5,003 nucleotides of DNA, taken from assembly GCA_027858275.1 (NCBI GenBank), contig JAQIDA010000205.1:1-5003 (forward strand), read 5' to 3'. Shown piece by piece: positions 1 to 5,003 of the stretch (within the stretch, counting starts at the first letter, position 1; the number at the start of each line of letters is the position of its first letter). Source of the DNA: Candidatus Kapaibacterium sp. (GTDB lineage Bacteria > Bacteroidota > Ignavibacteria > Kapaibacteriales > UBA2268). A program made the translations under genes and the position numbers. Under the pieces are notes generated by a model. It ran no database searches, had not been told where the DNA came from, and was given only the letters and a program-made list of their open reading frames with translations.

Positions 1-42
1 CCTAAGGTCAAGGGTGTTTCCAACTCCTGTCAAGTCTACTAA

Positions 43-228
43 TTATGAAATATTTTCTTCGATTTTATCATCATGCTCTTCAAAAATATATTCATCAATT
101 AGATCTGTTTTTTCATCAAATTCCTTCAATGTTTCTTTGTTCTCGTCATTCTCAAATTTCAAGAAGTTATACTCATCTAAATGGATGTACTCTCGGGCAA
201 TGAATTCATCTATATCGTTAATATCCAT
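43..228 (-). CDS. Hypothetical small, highly acidic protein (61 aa)
   Basis: I do not recognise this protein. It is complete, from an ATG at 228-226 to a TAA at 45-43. An in-frame TAG lies only four codons upstream (240-238), so this ATG is the only usable start. Of 61 residues, 23 are Asp or Glu and 6 are Lys or Arg, giving a net charge near -17. Aromatic and aliphatic residues are spaced among the acids (for example DEYNFLKFE at 18-26 and LIDEYIFEE at 43-51), which would suit a small soluble helical protein. It has no signal peptide or membrane segment. No Shine-Dalgarno sequence is visible upstream. It lies 136 bases downstream of the membrane-protein gene on the same strand and could share its transcript. 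The plus strand here reads as a Ser/Phe-rich frame, the expected shadow of Glu/Asp/Lys codons, so the minus strand is the better choice. A chance ORF cannot be excluded at this length and base composition. Confidence 0.45.
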   Translation of the reverse strand: MDINDIDEFIAREYIHLDEYNFLKFENDENKETLKEFDEKTDLIDEYIFEEHDDKIEENIS

Positions 229-364
229 TGTTATATTCTAATTCTTAATAAAATTTATAAATGTTTCTTCCATATTACTTCAGACATTTTTGCCAATTAG
301 TGAAAATGCACGTGTGATCTAATCTCCGAAAAAGAGAATATAACGACAAAATCTGAGTTGATAT

Positions 365-700
365 TTATTTATACTCAACCAAACCGTATATGAGTCCTAT
401 ACTTGCAACAGAAATGCAAATTACAGATATAACATCTCCCGTTTGAAAACTAAAAATCTGTATAAGTATAGCAATCCCAAATATAAATTCTTGAAACCTA
501 AAATACTTGCTGTTCTTGACACTCATAGATATAAGAAGTCTAATAATACCTAAGAACCATAATGGCGGGACAATAAAAAACATAATGCGCCATACGCTTA
601 CGTCACTTGGTTTTTCTTGGAACGTTGAGTACGCAATTGATAACAGCAATATAGATATCAAACTAATTATTGTCAGAATTGTTTTTCTAATTTTTATCAT
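365..700 (-). CDS. Hypothetical small integral membrane protein (111 aa, about four spans)
   Basis: I do not recognise the family. The ORF is complete, from an ATG at 700-698 to a TAA at 367-365, with an in-frame stop 10 codons upstream of the ATG. Hydrophobic stretches suggest four membrane spans: about 7-25 (after a basic MIKIRK start), 38-58 (containing FFIVPPLWFLG), 70-86 and 88-107. The loop at 59-69 has basic residues (SVKNSKYFR), which with the basic N-terminus suggests that both face the cytoplasm. The protein would therefore sit in the inner membrane, with nearly all of its length buried and no visible catalytic motif. No Shine-Dalgarno sequence is evident, which is usual in Bacteroidota-like genomes. 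The gene is AT-rich compared with topA. The topA terminator separates it from topA, so it should have its own promoter, which I cannot place. The consistent membrane-protein pattern makes a real gene likely, but no function can be assigned. Confidence 0.6.
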   Translation of the reverse strand: MIKIRKTILTIISLISILLLSIAYSTFQEKPSDVSVWRIMFFIVPPLWFLGIIRLLISMSVKNSKYFRFQEFIFGIAILIQIFSFQTGDVISVICISVASIGLIYGLVEYK

Positions 701-794
701 TATGGTAATATTTAATACAACACAATTTTAATCTGATACAATAATACGAAAATTATAGTCTCTATAAAATCTAAAATTTCCTAAGCTAAACCCA

Positions 795-825
795 AAGACG
801 TTTCGACTCCGCTCAACGAGCAAGA
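795..825. repeat. Intergenic CGACTCCGCTCAACGAG motif (possible dispersed repeat fragment)
   Basis: The gap between topA and the membrane-protein gene contains TTTCGACTCCGCTCAACGAG (801-820), which reads as CTCGTTGAGCGGAGTCGAAA on the other strand. Short GAGCGGAGTCGAA-type sequences are, from general experience, frequent in intergenic DNA of many environmental bacteria. A small GCTC-AAC-GAGC hairpin is possible at 811-821. It stands out as a GC-rich island in very AT-rich surroundings. Only one copy is in this window, so its status as a repeat is inferred. Confidence 0.3.
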
Positions 826-838
826 GAGTTGATAGCAC

Positions 839-874
839 AAAAAAAGAGGCCTCGAAACGAGACCTCTTTTTTTT
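839..874 (-). terminator. Rho-independent terminator of topA
   Basis: An inverted repeat has arms at 846-854 and 858-866 around a 3-base loop, flanked by seven A (839-845) and eight T (867-874) on the plus strand. In the leftward (topA) transcript the stem is GAGGUCUCG-UUU-CGAGGCCUC. This is nine consecutive pairs with one G-U wobble, followed by seven U. In the opposite transcript the same position is a C-A mismatch, so the structure is better suited to the minus strand. It begins about 22 bases after the topA stop codon. It could work weakly in both directions, but no plus-strand gene ends here. Confidence 0.92.
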
Positions 875-896
875 AAATCAAAAACCCAAAACAGAC

Positions 897-3320
897 TTAG
901 TCCTCTTTTTTGGCTTCTTCATGCTTATGCTCTTCCGCTTTCACAGTAAATACTGTTTTACACTGCGGGCATCTGAGAGATTTTTCCCAAACGTCATCAA
1001 CTTTCTTGAAACGGGTTTCGAGGTAATGATGATCGCATTCGGGGCAGTGCTGATCGACAGGCATGTAATTGCTGATATAATCGCAATCCGGGTAGCGAGA
1101 ACAACCGTAGAATTTTTTTCGGTTCTTGGGGCTGACTCTTTCGATAACGTCGCCTTCGCCGCATTTGGGGCATTTCACGCCGATAGTAAAGGGCTTGATT
1201 CCTTTACATTTAGGATAGTCTGAACAGCCGTAGAATTTACCGTAACGGCTCTCGCGTATGTACATGGGTTTGCCACAAACATCGCATTCAACGCCTTCTG
1301 CAATGACAGGTTCTTTCTTTTCCTCGTCCAAAGGTCTGGGCAGCGGTTTTGTAAATCTGCAATCCGGATATGTGGAACATCCGAGGAAACGACCGTTGCG
1401 ACTGACTTTGATAAGCATGGGCGAACCGCATTCTTCGCAGATAATTTCAGGAATATCGCCGTGTTCTTTGGCATATTCCAAAGACGCTGTGAACGGACCG
1501 TAGAATTCTTTGAGCATACCTGCATAAGTTTTATCTCCCACAGCTACAACATCAAGGTTAGCTTCCATATTGGCCGTGAAGCTGACATCGAACAATTTCG
1601 GGAAATTCTTGACAAGCACATTGTTCACGTCCAGTCCGAGGGTAGTCGGTGCGAAAGTTTTCTTTTCTGTTTCCACATATTCGCGCTCGAGCAGAGTTCC
1701 GACGATAGATGCGTAGGTACTCGGTCGACCGATGCCGAGTTCGTCCAATTCCTTGACAAGGCTGGCGGAGTTATATTTCGCCGGGGCTTTAGTCTGAGAT
1801 TTAGTCGACTCAACTTTATCGAGATCCATCTTTTTATCTTTTTCAAGTCCTTCGGGCAGCACAACTTTTTTGCCGTTACCGTTTTCTTTAATATCTTCAT
1901 AAACAGCGAGAAAACCTTTGAAGACTGTGACAGTTCCGGTTGATCTGAACACGAAATATCCGCCTGAAATATCGACGCTTGTTTGCTCAAACTGAGCATT
2001 GCTCATCTGAGAAGCGAGGAAGCGGTTGAAAATCAATTCATATAAAGCGGCAAAATCTTTATCAAGATATTGACGGGCTACTGTCGGAGAAACGGACAAA
2101 CTTGTCGGGCGAATTGCCTCGTGTGCGTCCTGTATATTTTTTGATTTCGATTTATAAACAGGAGATTCTTTCGGAATAAAATCCTTGCCGTACAATGCTT
2201 CAACATAAGTGCGGGCGGATTTTTCAGATTCAGGGCTCAAGCGAACCGAGTCAGTTCTCATATATGTAATCAAACCCGTTGTGCCTTCGTCACCGATCGG
2301 CATACCTTCATAGAGCTTCTGTGCGACGCTCATCGTCTTGCGGTTTGAAAAACCGAGACGGCGAGAGGCTTCCTGCTGCAAACTACTTGTAGTAAACGGA
2401 GCGGCGGGTTTGCGACTGACTTTTTTCTTAGCCACGTTGCTGATTGAATAATCTTCTTTTTTGATCATATCCGTCAGATCTGTTGCCTGAACGGCGCTTT
2501 TGATATAATTCAATTTATCAAGCTGCTCTTTTGTAATTGCTTTGGCAGAACCTTCGGGATTGCTGAATTTATCACTCTTATATGACAATAAGCGCGCGGT
2601 TACCGCTCTTTTGTTCGGAGTGAAAAAGTCCGCGTTGATATTCCAATAATCAATGGCTTCAAAATCTTTGATCTCTGCATCGCGTTCGCAAAGCATACGC
2701 AAAGCAACTGATTGAACACGTCCTGCAGAGAGTGCTTTGGAAGTTTTCTCGAGCATGGCGCGGGACAAGAAAGGAGACACCTGATAACCGATCAAACGAT
2801 CCATCACGCGGCGAGCCTGCTGTGACATGAAAAGATCAGTGTTAATTTCCAAAGGCTCTTCGAGTCCTTTTTTAACACCGACTTTTGTGATTTCATTAAA
2901 AAGAATGCGTTTGACATTGTCGTTAAACGGTTTGACCACTTCCGCAATGTGCCAAGCAATGGCTTCGCCTTCGCGATCAGGGTCAGTTGCGATCATAACG
3001 CCCTTGCACACTTTGGCAAGCTTTTTCATATCCTTGATGATATCGCCTTTTCCGCGAATAGTTATGTATCTCGGTTCAAAATCATTATCTACATCCACAC
3101 CGAGTTTGAATTTCACCAAATCCTTGATATGCCCGACTGAAGCCGTTACAACATAGTTGCGGCCGAGGTACTTATTTATAGTTTTTGCTTTTGATGGAGA
3201 CTCGACGATGACGAGAGTTTTGTTTTTCGCTGTCGAGGTTTTCTTTTTTGCCGCTGTTTTCTTTTTCGTTGTTGCTTTTTTCTTGATTGCCGGGGCTTTT
3301 TCTTTTGTTTCAGTTGCCAT
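897..3320 (-). CDS. topA: DNA topoisomerase I (type IA, omega protein)
   Basis: This enzyme relaxes negatively supercoiled DNA in the cytoplasm by cutting one strand through a 5'-phosphotyrosine link, passing the other strand and resealing. The 807-aa protein is complete. Residues 1-34 are a Lys/Ala/Thr-rich extension. The TOPRIM domain starts at 35 (TLVIVESPSKAKTI) with catalytic Glu40 and the metal-binding DPDREGE acids Asp113, Asp115 and Glu117. SAGRVQS lies at 198-204. The active-site Tyr353 and Arg355 lie in ITYMRTDS (codon for Tyr353 at 2264-2262). HEAIRPT (400-406) and LGIGRPSTY (528-536) complete the core. The C-terminus has three four-Cys zinc ribbons (Cys628/631/648/654, 679/682/699/705, 717/720/740/746) and a fourth, more divergent one (Cys759/762/784/787). 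It ends in a charged tail. The ATG at 3320 is preceded by AGGA, 12 bases upstream, a rather long spacing. The gene stands alone, ends at a strong terminator, and has no frameshift or missing catalytic residue. Confidence 0.98.
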   Translation of the reverse strand: MATETKEKAPAIKKKATTKKKTAAKKKTSTAKNKTLVIVESPSKAKTINKYLGRNYVVTASVGHIKDLVKFKLGVDVDNDFEPRYITIRGKGDIIKDMKKLAKVCKGVMIATDPDREGEAIAWHIAEVVKPFNDNVKRILFNEITKVGVKKGLEEPLEINTDLFMSQQARRVMDRLIGYQVSPFLSRAMLEKTSKALSAGRVQSVALRMLCERDAEIKDFEAIDYWNINADFFTPNKRAVTARLLSYKSDKFSNPEGSAKAITKEQLDKLNYIKSAVQATDLTDMIKKEDYSISNVAKKKVSRKPAAPFTTSSLQQEASRRLGFSNRKTMSVAQKLYEGMPIGDEGTTGLITYMRTDSVRLSPESEKSARTYVEALYGKDFIPKESPVYKSKSKNIQDAHEAIRPTSLSVSPTVARQYLDKDFAALYELIFNRFLASQMSNAQFEQTSVDISGGYFVFRSTGTVTVFKGFLAVYEDIKENGNGKKVVLPEGLEKDKKMDLDKVESTKSQTKAPAKYNSASLVKELDELGIGRPSTYASIVGTLLEREYVETEKKTFAPTTLGLDVNNVLVKNFPKLFDVSFTANMEANLDVVAVGDKTYAGMLKEFYGPFTASLEYAKEHGDIPEIICEECGSPMLIKVSRNGRFLGCSTYPDCRFTKPLPRPLDEEKKEPVIAEGVECDVCGKPMYIRESRYGKFYGCSDYPKCKGIKPFTIGVKCPKCGEGDVIERVSPKNRKKFYGCSRYPDCDYISNYMPVDQHCPECDHHYLETRFKKVDDVWEKSLRCPQCKTVFTVKAEEHKHEEAKKED

Positions 3321-3390
3321 TGTTTTTTTGTGTCCTGCTGAATCTTTATGTATTATTTATTGATTATCTGCTGTTTGTCGAAAAAATTCT
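3321..3390 (-). promoter_or_regulatory. Candidate topA leader and sigma70-like promoter (tentative)
   Basis: Reading leftward, a TCGACA box (3381-3376) is followed after 16 bases by TAAATA (3359-3354), a loose match to -35/-10 elements. Transcription would then start about 27 bases before the topA ATG. AGGA at 3336-3333 may act as ribosome binding site. Base composition makes chance matches likely, and Bacteroidota-type sigma factors use other consensus boxes (TTTG and TAnnTTTG), which I do not see clearly here. Confidence 0.25.
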
Positions 3391-3493
3391 CTGCTAATAT
3401 AAGCAAAAAGTGATTCATCACATATATATTATATATCGAACCGTAAAAGATAGTTTAACGGCGGGTAGGATTTTTTATTTTGGAGGGAGTGGC

Positions 3494-3584
3494 GATGGAT
3501 TCCACTTTCTTGAGTGGATTCCATCTTCTTGCGTGCTGTTTTATCCAAACAGACGGAATCCACTGAAGAAAGTGGATTCCGTCT
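3494..3584. repeat. Pair of inverted palindromic units (REP/BIME-like)
   Basis: Unit A (3494-3525) has arms GATGGATTCCACT and AGTGGATTCCATC around a 6-base loop, complementary except for one central T-T mismatch. Unit B (3551-3584) has arms AGACGGAATCCACT and AGTGGATTCCGTCT, a perfect 14-bp stem around the 6-base loop GAAGAA. Unit A matches the reverse complement of unit B (3552-3583) at 28 of 32 positions, with a 26-base spacer, so the whole block is also a large inverted repeat. The decamer AGTGGATTCC or its inverse appears four times, one copy with a single change. The block lies in the 314-base gap between the WG-repeat gene and topA. No U-run follows either hairpin on the minus strand, so this is not a standard terminator. 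The arrangement resembles REP elements in BIME pairs or a small non-autonomous transposon. Copy number elsewhere cannot be judged from this window. Confidence 0.8.
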
Positions 3585-3634
3585 TGGCTGGTTTGGGGTT
3601 GAAAAAGTAGAGTCTTGATAACAACTGTGACCAA

Positions 3635-5003
3635 CTAATATTTAACTACTCGTGAATTGTGAATAAAACCAATTGTTCCGTCTGATAATTTCACTTTTTT
3701 ATAATCTCCTTGTGACCCGACAACTTCAAATTTTTCACTATCTAATACTTTTCTAACAATATCCCCTTTTGGTTTGTCTCTTAGATTCGAGTATCCGTCA
3801 GGATCTTGAATTTTATAATATTCAATGTTTTCAGAATTGCTTGTAGTATCATCTTCATTAGTCGTTTCTTTTTGTGCAATTTCTTTTTCAATTATTTTGA
3901 TGTATATGATAACTGAAGAACTAGTGCTTTCGTGAAGTTCAATTGTCTTGTCTTCGTTAGAATAGACCAGTTTTGTGTTACCACTCAAATCGTCATTTTT
4001 TTTATAGTTTCCCATCATCTCTTCAATGGCTGGAAGCAAAGTACCAGCTTTACCATATCCATTCCCGGACAATGATATTCTATATGCAAAACCGGTTAAT
4101 TTAATACGTTCATCCAGTTCATAATCTGTCATAGGAATACCAAAAACAAAAAAATCATAGTTTGCATTATTATTAATGATTTTATTGCTAATTACTTTGT
4201 GTTCATTTCCCCAAATATTAATACTATTTTCTTCGACCAAATTAAATTTCTTAATAACATCAGCAAAGTTAGAATTATTTGTTAGTCCTTCGGGGTTTTC
4301 AAAATCAATAATAGAAATAATTGCACTAATATCAAAAAAATCAGTTTCAACAATTTCATGCTTAGAAGAACCATCTTGTAAATAATCCACTAAGTCCCTT
4401 GAAACACCTTCATACTGAGGATTTATGATATATTTCCCATCAGTGTCAATGAACCCTGCTTTTAATGAATTAGCGATCATCGCCATATTTCCATTAAAAG
4501 GTAATGCCATACTGAATTGCGGATTAATTATTATTTTCCCTTCTTTATCAATATACCCCCAACTTTTACCTGAACGAATAGCCGCTAAGTTATTCCCGTT
4601 GAAAGGATGCGCTTCATTAAATTGTGGGTTTATAACTATCACACCATTTTCATCACACCATCCATATTTACCATCTTGGTTGATAAGATACATGTCCCCA
4701 TCATCGAGCATTCTCGTGTACTGCGGATTTATAATATAACTACCCGTTTTATCAATCAATCCAAATTTGCTATCTTGCTTAACAACTGATTTGCTATTTA
4801 TAAAAGGTTCTGCACCATCAAACTGGTAATTGATTACAATTTTCCCTTCGATATCAATGTATCCCCATTTCCCTTCATCATTGCGAACAGCACATATATC
4901 ATCACTAAAGTCATTAACTTTTGAAAATTGAGGGTTGATTTTAATTTGACCTTCTTTGTCAATAAAGCCCCATTTTATCCCATCTTTGTCTTCAATACAG
5001 AAT
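3635..5003 (-). CDS. WG-repeat protein with C-terminal bacterial SH3 domain (5' end outside window)
   Basis: The frame is open from the window edge to a TAG at 3637-3635, giving at least 455 codons. There is no ATG, GTG or TTG between the edge and a TTG at 4759-4757. That TTG encodes a Leu inside a repeat (FGLIDKTG) and is not the start. Counting from the edge, six WG-type repeats of 33-35 residues begin at 11, 46, 80, 113, 148 and 182, with consensus WGYIDKEGKIIINPQF. The first three of these anchors lie in the part beyond the TTG. Residues about 202-390 match nothing I recognise. They include an Asn-rich stretch (SNKIINNNAN), a GIPMTDYELDERIKLTGF segment and an acidic Thr/Ser/Asn linker. 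Residues about 399-455 form an SH3b-like domain (GYSNLRDKPKGD, then FEVVGSQGDYKKVKLSDGTIGFIHNSRV). WG repeats are thought to form beta-rich binding surfaces, and SH3b domains often bind cell-wall or peptide ligands. An envelope-associated binding role is inference. A signal peptide, if present, is off the window. The gene is much more AT-rich than topA. Confidence 0.92.
   Translation of the reverse strand, partial: FCIEDKDGIKWGFIDKEGQIKINPQFSKVNDFSDDICAVRNDEGKWGYIDIEGKIVINYQFDGAEPFINSKSVVKQDSKFGLIDKTGSYIINPQYTRMLDDGDMYLINQDGKYGWCDENGVIVINPQFNEAHPFNGNNLAAIRSGKSWGYIDKEGKIIINPQFSMALPFNGNMAMIANSLKAGFIDTDGKYIINPQYEGVSRDLVDYLQDGSSKHEIVETDFFDISAIISIIDFENPEGLTNNSNFADVIKKFNLVEENSINIWGNEHKVISNKIINNNANYDFFVFGIPMTDYELDERIKLTGFAYRISLSGNGYGKAGTLLPAIEEMMGNYKKNDDLSGNTKLVYSNEDKTIELHESTSSSVIIYIKIIEKEIAQKETTNEDDTTSNSENIEYYKIQDPDGYSNLRDKPKGDIVRKVLDSEKFEVVGSQGDYKKVKLSDGTIGFIHNSRVVKY
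4400..5003 (-). repeat. Tandem WG repeats (six visible, about 102 bp period)
   Basis: Six consecutive coding repeats are visible, with spacings of 35, 34, 33, 35 and 34 residues between their WG-equivalent positions. Each has the pattern (W/F/Y/A)G-(Y/F/L/W)-(I/C)-D-x2-G-x-I-x-I-N-(P/Y)-Q-(F/Y). The anchor is Trp in repeats 1, 2 and 5, Phe in repeat 3, Tyr in repeat 4 and Ala in repeat 6, so the last repeat has decayed. The array runs off the window, so the total number is unknown. Confidence 0.9.

Larger units (their letters stand above)
3321..3634. other. Non-coding gap between the WG-repeat gene and topA
   Basis: This 314-base stretch contains the double palindrome (3494-3584), an AT-alternating tract (3422-3436), a short imperfect palindrome TGCTAATATAAGCA (3392-3405) that could be an operator or chance, and the topA leader. 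A plus-strand frame runs through it, but it has no recognisable protein character and crosses the palindromes, so I consider the gap non-coding. I see no RNA gene here. Confidence 0.7.

Noticed and set aside
14..241. Plus-strand Ser/Phe-rich open frame
   Set aside because: It lies opposite the acidic minus-strand ORF, and its Ser/Phe/Ile-rich composition is what the complement of Glu/Asp/Lys codons produces. It shows no domain or start signal.
799..859. Alternative pairing of CGTTTCGA (799-806) with TCGAAACG (852-859), as an antiterminator
   Set aside because: In the topA transcript the terminator hairpin is made before the 799-806 segment, so it could not regulate in time. No plus-strand gene would use it either. 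Probably chance.
921..3156. Several long plus-strand and out-of-frame minus-strand open frames inside topA
   Set aside because: They overlap a complete topA with all catalytic motifs intact and show no domain character, so they are shadows of the coding strand.
3494..3584. Double palindrome as a terminator for the WG-repeat gene
   Set aside because: The hairpins are stable, but neither is followed by a U-tract in the minus-strand transcript. A termination effect is possible but not supported.
3494..3584. Palindromic units as a CRISPR fragment
   Set aside because: There are only two units, they are in inverted orientation with one spacer, and no direct repeats or cas genes are present.
3410..3610. 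Plus-strand 66-codon open frame between the WG gene and topA
   Set aside because: Much of it is translation of the palindromic repeat units. It has no protein-like pattern, and the repeat structure explains the DNA better.
4635..4759. TTG at 4759-4757 as start of the WG-repeat protein
   Set aside because: The upstream frame is open and encodes further WG repeats, and the TTG falls within a repeat motif as Leu.

Overview
The window comes from a bacterium, most likely of the Bacteroidota/Chlorobiota-Ignavibacteria (FCB) group. This rests on the style of its type IA topoisomerase, on the weak or absent Shine-Dalgarno sequences, and on a WG-repeat protein of a kind common in those genomes. The lineage is an inference from general familiarity, not a database match. 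All four supportable genes lie on the minus strand, so the region is transcribed right to left.

Layout from right to left. (1) 5003-3635 holds the 3' part of a gene for a WG-repeat protein with a C-terminal bacterial SH3-like domain. Its reading frame is open to the window edge, so the start is outside the window. (2) 3634-3321 is a non-coding gap with two palindromic units arranged as inverted copies of each other (REP/BIME-like), followed by the leader of the next gene. (3) 3320-897 is a complete topA (DNA topoisomerase I, 807 aa) with a Lys-rich N-terminal extension and four C-terminal zinc-ribbon modules. It ends at a clear rho-independent terminator. (4) 838-701 is a short gap carrying a CGACTCCGCTCAACGAG motif. 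(5) 700-365 encodes a small hydrophobic protein with about four membrane spans. (6) 228-43 encodes a very acidic 61-aa hypothetical protein. Positions 1-42 show nothing recognisable.

topA is the housekeeping anchor and is visibly richer in G+C (30/60 in bases 2701-2760) than the flanking genes (11/60 in bases 4141-4200). The AT-rich flanking genes look like accessory or lineage-specific material around a core gene. The sequence shows no functional link between topA and its neighbours: gaps separate the genes, and topA has its own terminator.

I found no convincing new multi-gene system. The observations most worth a second look are the nested double palindrome at 3494-3584 and the unrecognised central region of the WG/SH3 protein.
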